A DNA stretch of 64,000 nucleotides from Geoalkalibacter_A sp034189505 (GTDB lineage: Bacteria > Desulfobacterota > Desulfuromonadia > Desulfuromonadales > Geoalkalibacteraceae). This document shows, piece after piece, positions 51,493 through 63,411 of the stretch (its first letter is position 1; every line of letters begins with the position of its first letter). A program made the position numbers and the translations under genes. The stretch spans positions 62,001-126,000 of the forward strand of contig JAXHUR010000001.1 of the NCBI GenBank assembly GCA_034189505.1. The letters run 5' to 3'. Below the pieces are notes generated by a model. That model was not told the DNA's origin and did not search any database. It was given only the letters and a program-made list of their open reading frames with translations.

Positions 51493-52680
51493 TTACAGGG
51501 ATAATTCGGGAAGAAAGCTTTTTCCGGCAGGCGAGCCGCAGCCGAAAATATCGCCCAGCGTGGCAGCGACATCGGCAAAAGTCGAGCGGACACCCAGGTC
51601 ACACCCTGTTTGAAGCGCCGGTCCCCACACCAGCAACGGCACATACTCACGGCTGTGATCGGTCCCCTCGGTGGTCGGATCACAGCCGTGATCGGCGGTA
51701 ATGATCAGCAGATCGCGCCCCGTCATCTCCTCCATGAACTGCGGCAGCCACCGGTCAAAATCCTGCAGCGCTGCGGCGAAACCCGCCACATCGTGGCGAT
51801 GCCCGTAAAGCATGTCGAAATCCACCAGGTTGGTAAACACCATCCCTCGCTTGATTTCCGCAAAAGATTGCCGTGTCAGCTCCATGCCATGGTGGTTGTC
51901 CCGGCTCGGGCGGCAAGCACTGAGACCCTGCCCGCAAAAAATGTCGCCGATTTTTCCGACGCCTGTCACCGGCAGATCAAGCGCGCATAAACGATCGAGT
52001 ATGGTTTTTTCAGGCAGTAGCATGGAAAAGTCGTGGCGGCGGGAAGTTCGGCGAAAATCAGTTGAACTGCGACCGGTGAAGGGACGGGCGATGACGCGCC
52101 CGACACGGTATGGATCAAGGACTCGGCGGGCAATGCGGCAGATTTCGTAAAGCTTCTCAGGGGGGATGATGTCCTCATGGGCGGCAATCTGAAAAACCGA
52201 ATCGACGCTGGTGTAAATAATCGGCAGGCCGGTGCGCAGGTGAGATTCACCCAGCCGGGCGATAATTTCAGTGCCGCTGGCCACTTCATTGCCCAGCCAT
52301 CCCAGGCCGGTGGCCTTCTGGAAGGCCTGCATGATTTCATCCGGAAAACCTTCCGGGAAAGTGGCGAAAGGTTGCTTCATGACCAGTCCGGCAATTTCCC
52401 AATGTCCGGCAGTGGTATCTTTGCCGGCGGCTTTTTCCGCCATTTTCCCCCATCCGGCCTGCGGGTTGGGACAGGGTGGAACGCCGCTCAGCCTGAGGAT
52501 TTTCCCCAGGCCCAGCGCTTTAAGATGAGGCAGGGCAAGCCCTCCGTGACTGCGGGCGACGTGGGCAAGGGTATTTGCGCACCCGTCACCGTAAGCTTCC
52601 GCGTCTGGCAGAGCGCCGACGCCGACACCGTCAAGGACAATCAGGGCGACGCGTTCAATGACCGTAGGCGCCTGGCTCAC
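51493..52680 (-). CDS. deoB: phosphopentomutase
   Basis: Interconverts (deoxy)ribose 1- and 5-phosphate. The 395-residue alkaline-phosphatase-fold enzyme has LIVLDGVGVGALPDAEAYGD, the activated Thr in KDTTAGHWE, metal residues in TNLVDFDMLYGHRHD and ADHGCDPTTEGTDHSRE. The GTG at 52680 overlaps the stop of deoC by 4 bp (GTGA), so I prefer it over the GTG at 52701. With deoC and purine nucleoside phosphorylase it completes deoxynucleoside breakdown to glyceraldehyde 3-phosphate. Confidence 0.95.
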   Translation of the reverse strand: MSQAPTVIERVALIVLDGVGVGALPDAEAYGDGCANTLAHVARSHGGLALPHLKALGLGKILRLSGVPPCPNPQAGWGKMAEKAAGKDTTAGHWEIAGLVMKQPFATFPEGFPDEIMQAFQKATGLGWLGNEVASGTEIIARLGESHLRTGLPIIYTSVDSVFQIAAHEDIIPPEKLYEICRIARRVLDPYRVGRVIARPFTGRSSTDFRRTSRRHDFSMLLPEKTILDRLCALDLPVTGVGKIGDIFCGQGLSACRPSRDNHHGMELTRQSFAEIKRGMVFTNLVDFDMLYGHRHDVAGFAAALQDFDRWLPQFMEEMTGRDLLIITADHGCDPTTEGTDHSREYVPLLVWGPALQTGCDLGVRSTFADVAATLGDIFGCGSPAGKSFLPELSL

Positions 52681-53339
52681 CGATCGGTTCCCGACTGCCA
52701 CTGCGCCATGATCTGCACGGCATTACTGGTGCCGATGCGAGTGGCGCCGGCCCGCAGGTACTGACAGCAGCTCGGCCAGTCCCGAATGCCGCCCGCCGCT
52801 TTGACGCCGGCATGCCCATCCGCCACCTGTGCCAACAGGCGCACCATTTCCAGAGTCGCCCCCCCGGGGCCGAAGCCGGTCGATGTTTTAAGCATGGCGG
52901 CTCCCGCCTCCAGCACCGTCTCGGCCAGACATTTCACGATCTGCGGAGCAAATAATGCCGTTTCGAGAATCACCTTGACCGGCACATTCGGTGCGGCCTC
53001 GACAACGGCCGAAACCTCATCCCCCACCCGTGAAAAATCATTTTCACGGGCCGCGCCCAGGGGAATAACCATGTCGATTTCAGTCGCACCCCGCTCCAGC
53101 GCCACACGGGCTTCAAATACCTTGGTGCGCGGGTCGCAATACCCCAATGGGAATCCAACCACCGTCGCGACCTCCACCCCGGAGCCATACAACAGTTCGG
53201 CGGCAAGGGCAACATAAACAGGGGGGATGCAGACTGCGGCAAATTGATACTCAGCAGCCTGTTCGCACAGCGTACGGATCTGGTCGTGCGTGGCATCGGG
53301 CTTAAGCAGGGTATGGTCGATATGACAGGCAGGATTCAT
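52677..53339 (-). CDS. deoC: deoxyribose-phosphate aldolase
   Basis: Class I aldolase that splits deoxyribose 5-phosphate to acetaldehyde and glyceraldehyde 3-phosphate. The 220-residue barrel has IDHTLLKPDAT, VGFPLG, the proton-shuttle Lys in HAGVKAAGGIRD and the Schiff-base Lys in MLKTSTGFGPGGAT. The length is normal for bacterial DeoC. It overlaps deoB by 4 bp and follows argJ by 17 bp on the same strand, so deoC-deoB lie downstream in the argJ unit. Confidence 0.96.
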   Translation of the reverse strand: MNPACHIDHTLLKPDATHDQIRTLCEQAAEYQFAAVCIPPVYVALAAELLYGSGVEVATVVGFPLGYCDPRTKVFEARVALERGATEIDMVIPLGAARENDFSRVGDEVSAVVEAAPNVPVKVILETALFAPQIVKCLAETVLEAGAAMLKTSTGFGPGGATLEMVRLLAQVADGHAGVKAAGGIRDWPSCCQYLRAGATRIGTSNAVQIMAQWQSGTDR

Positions 53340-53356
53340 CAGGGCAAACCGGGTGT

Positions 53357-54556
53357 TCAGGTCCGATAGTCCGCATTGATGCGCACGTAGTCATAGGTCA
53401 GGTCGGAGGTGTAATAGACACCCTCCCCGTCACCGAGGGTCAAATCAATCTGCACTGTAAATTCAGGTTTTTTCAGCACGTCCGTCGCCAGAGCCTCCTG
53501 CTCCGGGCCGGTGCCCAGGCCGTTTCTCACCACCTCCACGTCATCGAAATAAATGGAAATCCGATCGGGGTCAACTTCGGCGCCGGAATAGCCCACTGCC
53601 GCGATGATGCGCCCCCAGTTGGCGTCTTCCCCGAAAAATGCGGTTTTCACCAGGTTGGATGTGGCCACACTGCGCGCCACGGTCTGTGCCTGGACTGCGT
53701 CTTGCGCGCCACGCACGCTGATCTGAACCACTTTCGTGGCTCCTTCGCCATCCCGCACGATCATCTTTGCCAGTTCGGTCAGAACTTCAAGAAGCTTCTG
53801 TTGAAAATCCTGTGCCTCGGGGGTCCCGGGCAAAATTTCCTCAGCTTCCGCCTGTCCGTTGCTCAGGATCAACACCATATCATTGGTTGAAGTATCGCCG
53901 TCGACCGTGATGGCGTTGAAGGAGCGGTTGACGCACCATCGCAGGGTCTCGTCAAGCAATCCCGGCGAGACCAGGGCGTCGGTGACGACGTAAGCCAGCA
54001 TGGTCGCCATATTGGGGTGGATCATCCCCGCACCTTTGGCCAGACCGAGAATCCGGTAGGGCTGCCCTGCCACCTCCCCCTCGCGCCAGCTGATCTTGGC
54101 GAAGGCATCGGTGGTCCGCATAGCCTCAGCCACTCCAGACGCGCCGCCGGCCTCAAGCTGCCCGGGCAGCAACCCGATGTGCTGCTCGAATTTGGCCATG
54201 GGAAGATTCTGCCCGATCACCCCGGTCGATGCCACCACCACCAGGTCTTCAGGCAAGCCCAGCGCAGCAGCCGCCAATTCCCCGCAGCGCAGAGCGTCGC
54301 TGAGCCCCTGTTGACCAGTGCAGGCATTGGCGTTGCCGCTGTTGACCAGCACCGCCTGGCACTGCCCTGCCCGAACCCTCGGCGCGCTGACGACAACCGG
54401 GGCGGCCACGACTTTGTTAGTGGTAAACACTCCGGCGCAGCGCGCGGGGACCTCGGAGAAAATCAACGCCAGATCGGAGCGTCCCGATTTTTTAAGTCCC
54501 GCACTGCGGGAAGCAAACTTAAACCCTTTGACGCGGGGTGGTTTCTGCTCGCTCAT
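53357..54556 (-). CDS. argJ: glutamate N-acetyltransferase / ArgJ
   Basis: Recycles the acetyl group from acetylornithine to glutamate in arginine synthesis, and in bifunctional forms also makes acetylglutamate. The 399-residue precursor has the self-cleavage motif KGAGMIHPNMATMLAY (cut before the Thr) and VNSGNANACTGQQG. Whether it is mono- or bifunctional cannot be told. A GNAT protein of NAGS-like type in the same gene series could supply acetylglutamate. The start has GGAG upstream and is 18 bp after the kinase gene. Confidence 0.95.
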   Translation of the reverse strand: MSEQKPPRVKGFKFASRSAGLKKSGRSDLALIFSEVPARCAGVFTTNKVVAAPVVVSAPRVRAGQCQAVLVNSGNANACTGQQGLSDALRCGELAAAALGLPEDLVVVASTGVIGQNLPMAKFEQHIGLLPGQLEAGGASGVAEAMRTTDAFAKISWREGEVAGQPYRILGLAKGAGMIHPNMATMLAYVVTDALVSPGLLDETLRWCVNRSFNAITVDGDTSTNDMVLILSNGQAEAEEILPGTPEAQDFQQKLLEVLTELAKMIVRDGEGATKVVQISVRGAQDAVQAQTVARSVATSNLVKTAFFGEDANWGRIIAAVGYSGAEVDPDRISIYFDDVEVVRNGLGTGPEQEALATDVLKKPEFTVQIDLTLGDGEGVYYTSDLTYDYVRINADYRT

Positions 54557-54574
54557 ACCCGGTGGCTCCTTTGT

Positions 54575-56254
54575 TCAGCCGGTGGGAAAAAGGACGCCAA
54601 AGGTCGTGCCTTCGCCGTCGGTCTCTTCCAGAAAAATAAGTCCGCCCATGCGATTGAGAATGGCCTTGCAGATGGCCAGCCCGATTCCAACCCCGGTCGG
54701 TTTTTCCGTGTTGATATCGCCCAGCTGCGTGTACTCGTTAAAAATATCCTCGCTGGCTTCCTGCGGCACCGCCAGGCCGTCGTTATGAATCTTCATATAG
54801 ACATGCGGCCTCTCTTCCACCAGTCGGTTTTCCAGCCGCACCAGAATCCCTCCTCCCGGTCGGTTGAATTTGACCGCGTTGTCCACCAGGGCGTTGATCA
54901 GCATGGCCACCTTTTCAGGGTCGCCATAAATGTCGTGGAGATCCGGTGGGATTTCCACCTGGGTTGTGATCTCTTTTTCGTTGATTTCGTAGCCTTTGCG
55001 GTTCATCGCTTCGCTGAGCAGACCCTCGATGGAGAAACTGCGCCAGTCCCATTGCTCCCCGCCGGAATCAATGGTGAACAGGCGCAGCATGCCGGAGATC
55101 AGCTTCTCCATGTGGAGGCTTTCGGAGTGCACCTTGCCCAGGTAGTCACGCAGCTCGTCCCGGTCGATATGATCGAAAAAGTTGATGATCAGATCCACGA
55201 AACCGAGGATTGAAGTCAGCGGAGTTTTGAGTTCGTGAGAGAGATTACAGACCAGTTTGGATCGTGCCTTGTTGAACTTGACCAGGTGCAGGTTGGCCTC
55301 TTCAAGCTCCCGCGCCTGCTGGCGCAGGTTGGAAACAAGCTTGAAATTTTCAATGGCGAGTGCAACCTGGTGGGCGATGGTGGTCAGAAGATTCTGGTCT
55401 TCAACGTGAAAGGTCTCGCCGGAGAGCTTGTTGTTGACGTTGATGACGCCCAGCACCCGGTCCTTGATGCGGATGGGGACGGACAACAGCGACTGGTTCT
55501 TGTAACGCTCGGCGTCCCCTGCGGAATGGAACCGCTGATCCCGTGAAAGATCCGCGATCAGCACCGGACGTCCGGTCGCCAGGACATGCCCTGAAATACC
55601 CTCGCCCGGCGCAACCTTGGCCCGGCTCATGATATCCGTAGAAAGCCCGCGCGCCGCGGCAATGGAAAGATTGCCGTCGTCATCGCGCAGCATCATCGAC
55701 ACCATTTCCACATTGGCCGAAAGGCTGATCGAATCCACGATCTTGTCGAAGAGGATTTGCAGATCATCGCCGTTGCTGGCCGTTTCACCGATCTTCTTGA
55801 GAAGAATCAGGTCGGACAGCCGGCGCTGCGCCTCTCGCTGAGCGGCGGCTTCATGGAGCGAGGCGCGGTGAACATCAACCGCACGGCGCACCGACTCGAT
55901 CAGTTCGTCCTCTTCCAGGGGTTTGACCAGGTAGTCAAGAGCACCATGACGCAGCACCTGTCGGGCCGCGGAAAAATCCTGGTGCGAGGAAATGATAATG
56001 ACCGGCAGTTCAGGATACTGCTCTCGTACCATGCGCAGCACATTAAGCCCATCCATCTCGGGCATGTCCAGATCCGTCAGCACCACACAGACGTTCTCCT
56101 GGGCCAGCAGTGTGCGCGCTTCCCCGCCGTGATTCGAGTCGAGCACCCGAAAACCGTGCTTTTCCAGATCATTGCGAACAGACTGGCGGAAAAAAGGCGT
56201 ATCATCAACAACCAGAATGGTCGGCGCCACCTCGTTCCTGTCAGCCAGATCCAT
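54575..56254 (-). CDS. receiver-GAF-histidine kinase hybrid
   Basis: A 559-residue soluble sensor kinase. It has a receiver (about 10-120, Asp in VVLTDLDMPEMDG, Lys in YLVKPLEED) and a GAF domain (about 155-310, GEGISGHVLATGRPVLIADL). A coiled coil precedes HisKA (CNLSHELKTPLTS) and an ATPase domain (N box LVDNAVKFNRPGGG, G2 GVGIGLAICKAI). The G1 box reads HNDGLAVP instead of the usual DNGxGIP, so the nucleotide site may be altered. The ATG at 56254 has GGGGGAG 6 nt upstream. It sits between secA and argJ. Confidence 0.9.
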   Translation of the reverse strand: MDLADRNEVAPTILVVDDTPFFRQSVRNDLEKHGFRVLDSNHGGEARTLLAQENVCVVLTDLDMPEMDGLNVLRMVREQYPELPVIIISSHQDFSAARQVLRHGALDYLVKPLEEDELIESVRRAVDVHRASLHEAAAQREAQRRLSDLILLKKIGETASNGDDLQILFDKIVDSISLSANVEMVSMMLRDDDGNLSIAAARGLSTDIMSRAKVAPGEGISGHVLATGRPVLIADLSRDQRFHSAGDAERYKNQSLLSVPIRIKDRVLGVINVNNKLSGETFHVEDQNLLTTIAHQVALAIENFKLVSNLRQQARELEEANLHLVKFNKARSKLVCNLSHELKTPLTSILGFVDLIINFFDHIDRDELRDYLGKVHSESLHMEKLISGMLRLFTIDSGGEQWDWRSFSIEGLLSEAMNRKGYEINEKEITTQVEIPPDLHDIYGDPEKVAMLINALVDNAVKFNRPGGGILVRLENRLVEERPHVYMKIHNDGLAVPQEASEDIFNEYTQLGDINTEKPTGVGIGLAICKAILNRMGGLIFLEETDGEGTTFGVLFPTG

Positions 56255-56290
56255 GCCCATCTCCCCCTGATTCACCCCGCCATGCCCCTT

Positions 56291-58981
<2,691 letters not shown>

Positions 58982-59200
58982 TTACAAACTCCAAGCCCTG
59001 CCGAGCAATCGACACCCTTCGGCGGCGGCAGGACGTACTTTGATATTGTAGGTGGGAAAAGCAGTCAGGCAGTTGATGAAAAAGCATCAGTAAAAATAAA
59101 AAGCCAACTTTTTCATGAACTTTACCAGGGCAGGAATTTTAGCACATCCCCCATAGAGCCACAAGAACAAAGCAGTGCGCAACTCTGGAAAAACACAAAC

Positions 59201-59221
59201 AATCCGGGCGAAAGCCGGGAT
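59201..59221 (-). terminator. candidate terminator of the M23 peptidase gene
   Basis: An ATCC/GGAT and GGC/GCC stem around a GAAA (plus-strand) loop has one G-G mismatch. On the minus strand it is followed by TGTTTGTGTTTTTCC. It lies 29 bp after the M23 stop. Confidence 0.45.
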
Positions 59222-59249
59222 CAGGACCCGCCCGCTGCCGCCGGAGATC

Positions 59250-60146
59250 TCAGAGAAATTTATAAGGATTAACAGGAATCTGATTCAGGCGCACTTCGTA
59301 ATGAACATGCGGACCGGTCGAACTGCCGGTGCTGCCGACGGCGGCGATCTTCTGTCCGCGCCTGACCCGATCACCAACCTTGACATGGATGCGTGAGTTA
59401 TGGGCGTAGAAGGTCTGGTAACCGTAGCCGTGGTCGACGACCACCAGCTTGCCGTACCCCTCCACGCTCTGCGCACGGCTGACGATCCCGTCGGCAGTGG
59501 CTATGACCGGTGTTCCCGTCCGGCAGGCGATATCGATGCCTTCATGCATTTTACGTACGCCACTAAAGGGGGAATTGCGCATGCCGAACCCCGAAGTAAT
59601 CCAGCCATTGGTGGGCCTGCCAAAAGGGGTAGCCGCCAACAGGGAGCTTTGATCGTTGAGAAAACCGCGAATCTGCTCCTGGCTGTCGCGACGCAGGGAA
59701 ATAGCCTCACGTATCCGGTCAATTTCACGTTGCAGATCGGAGGCCTCTTCCATCGGAGAAATTTCAGCAGGGCCGCCCACGCCGGTATCGGGCTCGAGCG
59801 CTGCGGGAGTAAACTCGGCCAGCACCCTGACCTTGGCATCATTTTGTGCGAGCACGACCATCTGGCGCTGGAGAGACTCAAGTTCGCGGGAAAGCTCGCG
59901 CATGGCCACATCCTGCGAAACATGGGCCTGGCGCAGCCACTCAAGCTCACCAATGTCGGCCCTGTTGCGCGTCAAATCCCAACTCATGAACCCCAGCGCA
60001 CCAAACAGCAGGAAAAGCGCAACAACGGCAAGACGCAGCGTCCCACGCCGCAGAACCACCCGCCGCACCTGCTGTGCGTCTTCAGGGATTACCAGGATTG
60101 TGAATTTTCCGTTGGCCAAACGAAAACCTTTCTTTTCGGATTGCAC
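59250..60146 (-). CDS. M23 family metallopeptidase (LytM-type), membrane-anchored
   Basis: A 298-residue cell-wall peptidase. It has a basic cytoplasmic N-terminus, one membrane helix (about 37-56), a coiled coil (about 60-165) and an M23 domain (about 185-298). The zinc residues are His and Asp in MHEGIDIA and the HVH of GPHVHYEV, with a further His in FYAHNSR. It looks catalytically complete, unlike many LytM-domain activators. The start is a GTG with a weak ribosome site. It lies between the GNAT gene and secA. Confidence 0.92.
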   Translation of the reverse strand: MQSEKKGFRLANGKFTILVIPEDAQQVRRVVLRRGTLRLAVVALFLLFGALGFMSWDLTRNRADIGELEWLRQAHVSQDVAMRELSRELESLQRQMVVLAQNDAKVRVLAEFTPAALEPDTGVGGPAEISPMEEASDLQREIDRIREAISLRRDSQEQIRGFLNDQSSLLAATPFGRPTNGWITSGFGMRNSPFSGVRKMHEGIDIACRTGTPVIATADGIVSRAQSVEGYGKLVVVDHGYGYQTFYAHNSRIHVKVGDRVRRGQKIAAVGSTGSSTGPHVHYEVRLNQIPVNPYKFL

Positions 60147-60229
60147 AGCTCGAACAACAACTCTTTTATTACGAAATATTAAAGGCTTTTGTCAAGAAAT
60201 TCGCAGTTCAACCCAACTTTCAGCGTCAT

Positions 60230-60679
60230 TCAAAGGTCGATGCAGACCGCAATTTCATCGCAATCGGGGAATTTGGCACACTTCAGACAGTCGCCCCAGA
60301 TCTTGTGCGGGAGTTCACTTTTTTCAATCTCTCGAAACCCGATTTTTGCAAAAAAGCCAGGTTTGTAAGTCAGGGCAAAGACACGGCGCAGCCTCAGCTC
60401 CCGGGCCTCTTCCAGACAGACTTCGACCAGGCTGCGGCCAATGCCTCGGCCGGATGCGGATTCTGCCACTGCGAGAGAGCGCACTTCGGCCAGATCCTCC
60501 CAGCAGATACTGAGACAAACAGTCCCGAGTACGGTGCCCTGTTCATCGAAGACATAAAAATCACGAATGTTTTCATAAATCTCGGAAAGCGAACGGGGCA
60601 GCATCAGCCCATCCCGCGAATAATCCATCAATAGTTTCTGAATTGCCTTGGCATCAGGGATCAGGGCTTTGCGGATCAT
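60230..60679 (-). CDS. GNAT N-acetyltransferase, short NAGS-like
   Basis: A 149-residue single-domain GNAT protein with the acetyl-CoA loop SASGRGIGRSLVEVC and the C-terminal Cys-rich stretch GDCLKCAKFPDCDE. That stretch and the short length match stand-alone N-acetylglutamate synthases of delta-proteobacteria. With argJ four genes downstream this is plausible, but the substrate is inferred. ATGs at 60688 and 60679 share the site GAAAGG, and 60679 has the better spacing. Confidence 0.78.
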   Translation of the reverse strand: MIRKALIPDAKAIQKLLMDYSRDGLMLPRSLSEIYENIRDFYVFDEQGTVLGTVCLSICWEDLAEVRSLAVAESASGRGIGRSLVEVCLEEARELRLRRVFALTYKPGFFAKIGFREIEKSELPHKIWGDCLKCAKFPDCDEIAVCIDL

Positions 60680-60745
60680 GTGTGCCATCCTTTCGGCCGC
60701 ACCGTACTGCGGCGCGACGCCAACAAGGTAAAAGCCAATAAACGG

Positions 60746-62419
60746 TCAGCGCACCACGGAAGAGCTGATCAGCTCACGTGCGTGTTCAAGACTGCGCTCG
60801 GTGGTGCGCGCGCCTCCAAGCATGCGGGCCATCTCCCGGACCCGCCCCTGCTCATCCAACAGCTCAACTTCGGTGCGGGTTCGTCCGTCGACCTCGGACT
60901 TTGCGATAAGGTACTGCCGGTCGGCAAAAGCGGCCACCTGGGGCAGATGTGTCACGCACAGCACCTGCTGCTCCGACGCCAGAGAGCGCAGCTTCTCACC
61001 GACCCGCGTGGCGGTCACGCCACCGATGCCGGCGTCGACTTCATCAAAAATGAGGGTTTGAGTTTCATGTCCCGGGGCGGCTCGCTTCAGCGCAAGCATG
61101 ATACGGGACAATTCGCCGCCGGAGGCGATGCGGGCCATGGGACGGGCTTCCTCACCGGGATTAGGCGCAAGAAAAAATTCGACTTTCTCCAGCCCATTGG
61201 CAGAAAAGTCATCAAGCGGGGCACAGCGGATCTCGAAACGGGCCTGCCCCATGGCCAGGTCCGTCAGTTCATGCTCCACCTTCCGCGCAAGATCGAGGGC
61301 CGCCTGTCGCCGACGGGCAGAGAGTTCCTCGCCGCAGTCGCGGACATCCTTTTCGCACTGTTCGATACGGGCGGCGACCTGTGCGCGCGATTCATCGATA
61401 TCTTCAAGCTCCGAGAGTTCCTTGTCGATCTGGTCGCGATACGCCAGGATGTCGGCGACGGTGCTGCCGTATTTGCGCTTCAGCCCGGCCAGCACGGCGA
61501 GACGGTTTTCCACTTCATCAAGGCGCTGGGGATCGAAGGTCAGGGCTTCGGAATAACTGCGCAGCTGCGCGGCGACATCCTCCAGGCTGTATTGAGCACT
61601 GCGCAGGACCTCGGCAAAATCGCCCAGGCGTGAATCCACATCAAGCAGCGCTTCAAGGGAGGCCGCCGCCTGGTCGACAACCTCGCAGACGGCTCCATCC
61701 TCCCCATACAGAAGGTCGAATCCGCCCAGCGTCGCGGCAGTGAGTTTTTCAGCATGCTGCAGCAGGCGCTTTTCAGTCTCAAGCTCATCGTCTTCCCCCT
61801 CCTGGAGATGCGCTGCGGCAATTTCGCTGCTTTGGAAAGAGAGCAGATCGATACGCTGCCGTCTCTCGCGCTCGCCGGTTTCCAGCCGGGCCAGATCCTC
61901 GCGAGCCTGCCTGAGATTTTCGTAAGCCTTGCGATAGCAGGCAAGAAGAGGTCCGCTGCCGGCAAAATCATCAAGCAGCTTCAGGTGGTTTTCAGACTTG
62001 AGCAGGCTTTGGTGCTCATGCTGGCCATAGATGGTCACCAGTTTTTCGGCGACAGACTGCAGCTGTCCCAAGGTAACCAGGGCGCCGTTGAGAAACACGC
62101 GATTTTTGCCGTTGCGGCTCACGAGGCGGCGAATCAGAACCTCCGAGCCGTCGAAGTCGATCGCCCCCTCCTCGAACAGCGGCGCGAGTTCAGCCGCCGT
62201 CTGCTCGTCGATCTCAAATAAGGCCTCCACTGCGGATTCATCCTCTCCGGTGCGGATATCGTCGGCGCGCGCCCGCGCGCCAAGCAGCAGGCCGACCGCA
62301 CCAAGAAGGATGGACTTGCCTGCGCCGGTCTCTCCGCTGAGAACGTTGAAGCCGGAGCCGAAACGCACATGCAGCCGGTCGATAATCGCAAAGTTGCGGA
62401 TGTTGAGATCGGTCAGCAC
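60746..62419 (-). CDS. recN: DNA repair ATPase RecN
   Basis: SMC-like protein of double-strand-break repair. The 557 residues have an N-terminal Walker A (LSGETGAGKSILLGAVGLLL), a long coiled coil (about 155-420), an ABC signature region (PMARIASGGELSRIMLALK) and Walker B (LIFDEVDAGIGG). The GTG at 62419 has GGGGGAG 7 nt upstream and lies 1 bp after the nadK stop, so translation is coupled to nadK. An in-frame extension to 62560 runs inside nadK and is not used. Confidence 0.96.
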   Translation of the reverse strand: MLTDLNIRNFAIIDRLHVRFGSGFNVLSGETGAGKSILLGAVGLLLGARARADDIRTGEDESAVEALFEIDEQTAAELAPLFEEGAIDFDGSEVLIRRLVSRNGKNRVFLNGALVTLGQLQSVAEKLVTIYGQHEHQSLLKSENHLKLLDDFAGSGPLLACYRKAYENLRQAREDLARLETGERERRQRIDLLSFQSSEIAAAHLQEGEDDELETEKRLLQHAEKLTAATLGGFDLLYGEDGAVCEVVDQAAASLEALLDVDSRLGDFAEVLRSAQYSLEDVAAQLRSYSEALTFDPQRLDEVENRLAVLAGLKRKYGSTVADILAYRDQIDKELSELEDIDESRAQVAARIEQCEKDVRDCGEELSARRRQAALDLARKVEHELTDLAMGQARFEIRCAPLDDFSANGLEKVEFFLAPNPGEEARPMARIASGGELSRIMLALKRAAPGHETQTLIFDEVDAGIGGVTATRVGEKLRSLASEQQVLCVTHLPQVAAFADRQYLIAKSEVDGRTRTEVELLDEQGRVREMARMLGGARTTERSLEHARELISSSVVR

Positions 62420-62420
62420 G

Positions 62421-63275
62421 TCAGCGCTCCCCCCAGCGTAATTTGGCCCGCAGCACCTCGAAATAATTCTTGCTCGGGCTCTTGACCAGCATGGTGCGGG
62501 TCTGTGAGCGACGCAGCTCAACCACATCGCCGCCGCGCAGCGGCATGCCGACCTGCCCATCGGCTGTCAGCACCACATGCTGGTCCTGGAATTTAACCTC
62601 GATGCGGATCACCGACTTGCTCGAAACGATCACCGGCCGGTTGGTCAGCATATGAGGGCAGATAGGCGAGATGACGAGGCAGTTAAGGCCGGGGTAAACA
62701 ATCGGCCCGCCGGCGGCCAGGTTGTATGCGGTGGAACCGGTGGGTGTAGCAATAATCAGCCCGTCGGCTTTGAATGTCGTCAGGTAATCCTGATCGACCC
62801 AGGCTTCCATATCGATAATGCGCGCCAGGGCCCCTTTGTTGATTACGGCATCGTTAAGAACGGAATAGCGTGCAATTTCGTTTCCGTCGCGGCACACCAC
62901 TGCGTCGAGCATTAAACGGCCGGAAACCTCGAAATCTCCTTTAACCACCCGTTCAAGCGTGGTAAAAGTCTCATCCTGCGTGATCTCTGTAAGAAATCCC
63001 AGGCTTCCGAGATTGACGCCGAGGATCGGCTTCATGCGCGCCCCGACATGACGGGCGACGGAAATCAGGGTTCCATCCCCCCCCAGAACAATGATCAGAT
63101 CCGAGTGCTCGGGGATCTCGTCATCCACATAATCGCGCGTGACACCGAGAGCAGTGGCAAGGTCCTCCTCAAGCATCACCTCGATATTGCGCGCGAGCAG
63201 CCAGTTCATGACCTCGCGTCCGAAACCGACGGCGTCGGGATGATGTTTTTTTGCGTAGAGTCCAACTCTCTTCAT
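62421..63275 (-). CDS. nadK: NAD kinase
   Basis: Makes NADP from NAD. The 284-residue enzyme has VVLGGDGTLIS (written here as IIVLGGDGTLISVARHVG), NLGSLGFLTEI, and the NAD-site DGLIIATPTGSTAYNLAAGG with VINKGALARI. The ATG at 63275 has GGAGG at a 7-nt spacing, and an earlier in-frame start at 63311 is not supported. It heads the nadK-recN pair, with divergent rarA on the other side. Confidence 0.97.
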   Translation of the reverse strand: MKRVGLYAKKHHPDAVGFGREVMNWLLARNIEVMLEEDLATALGVTRDYVDDEIPEHSDLIIVLGGDGTLISVARHVGARMKPILGVNLGSLGFLTEITQDETFTTLERVVKGDFEVSGRLMLDAVVCRDGNEIARYSVLNDAVINKGALARIIDMEAWVDQDYLTTFKADGLIIATPTGSTAYNLAAGGPIVYPGLNCLVISPICPHMLTNRPVIVSSKSVIRIEVKFQDQHVVLTADGQVGMPLRGGDVVELRRSQTRTMLVKSPSKNYFEVLRAKLRWGER

Positions 63276-63355
63276 CCGGAATCCTCCTTGATTGCCGTCG
63301 GAAATTAACACAGCTCGGGCTCCGAGTCTATCCCCGTCGAGGGCATCCGCGGCAG

Positions 63356-63385
63356 TTGTTGCAGCAGGAATCCTTATGCTAGAAT
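63356..63385 (+). promoter_or_regulatory. candidate promoter of rarA (extended -10)
   Basis: TTGTTG (63356-63361), an 18-bp spacer and TGC-TAGAAT (-10 at 63380-63385 with an upstream TG) lie 26 bp before the rarA start codon. The -10 matches 5 of 6 consensus bases. Confidence 0.55.
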
Positions 63386-63411
63386 CGCTCCGACAGGAGA
63401 TAAAATCTAAA

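Noticed and set aside
59074..59089. TGATG and CATCA separated by a few bases upstream of secA, resembling the ends of the mobile element
   Set aside because: Only the 5-bp ends match. There is no element body and no flanking duplication, so it is probably a chance short hairpin.
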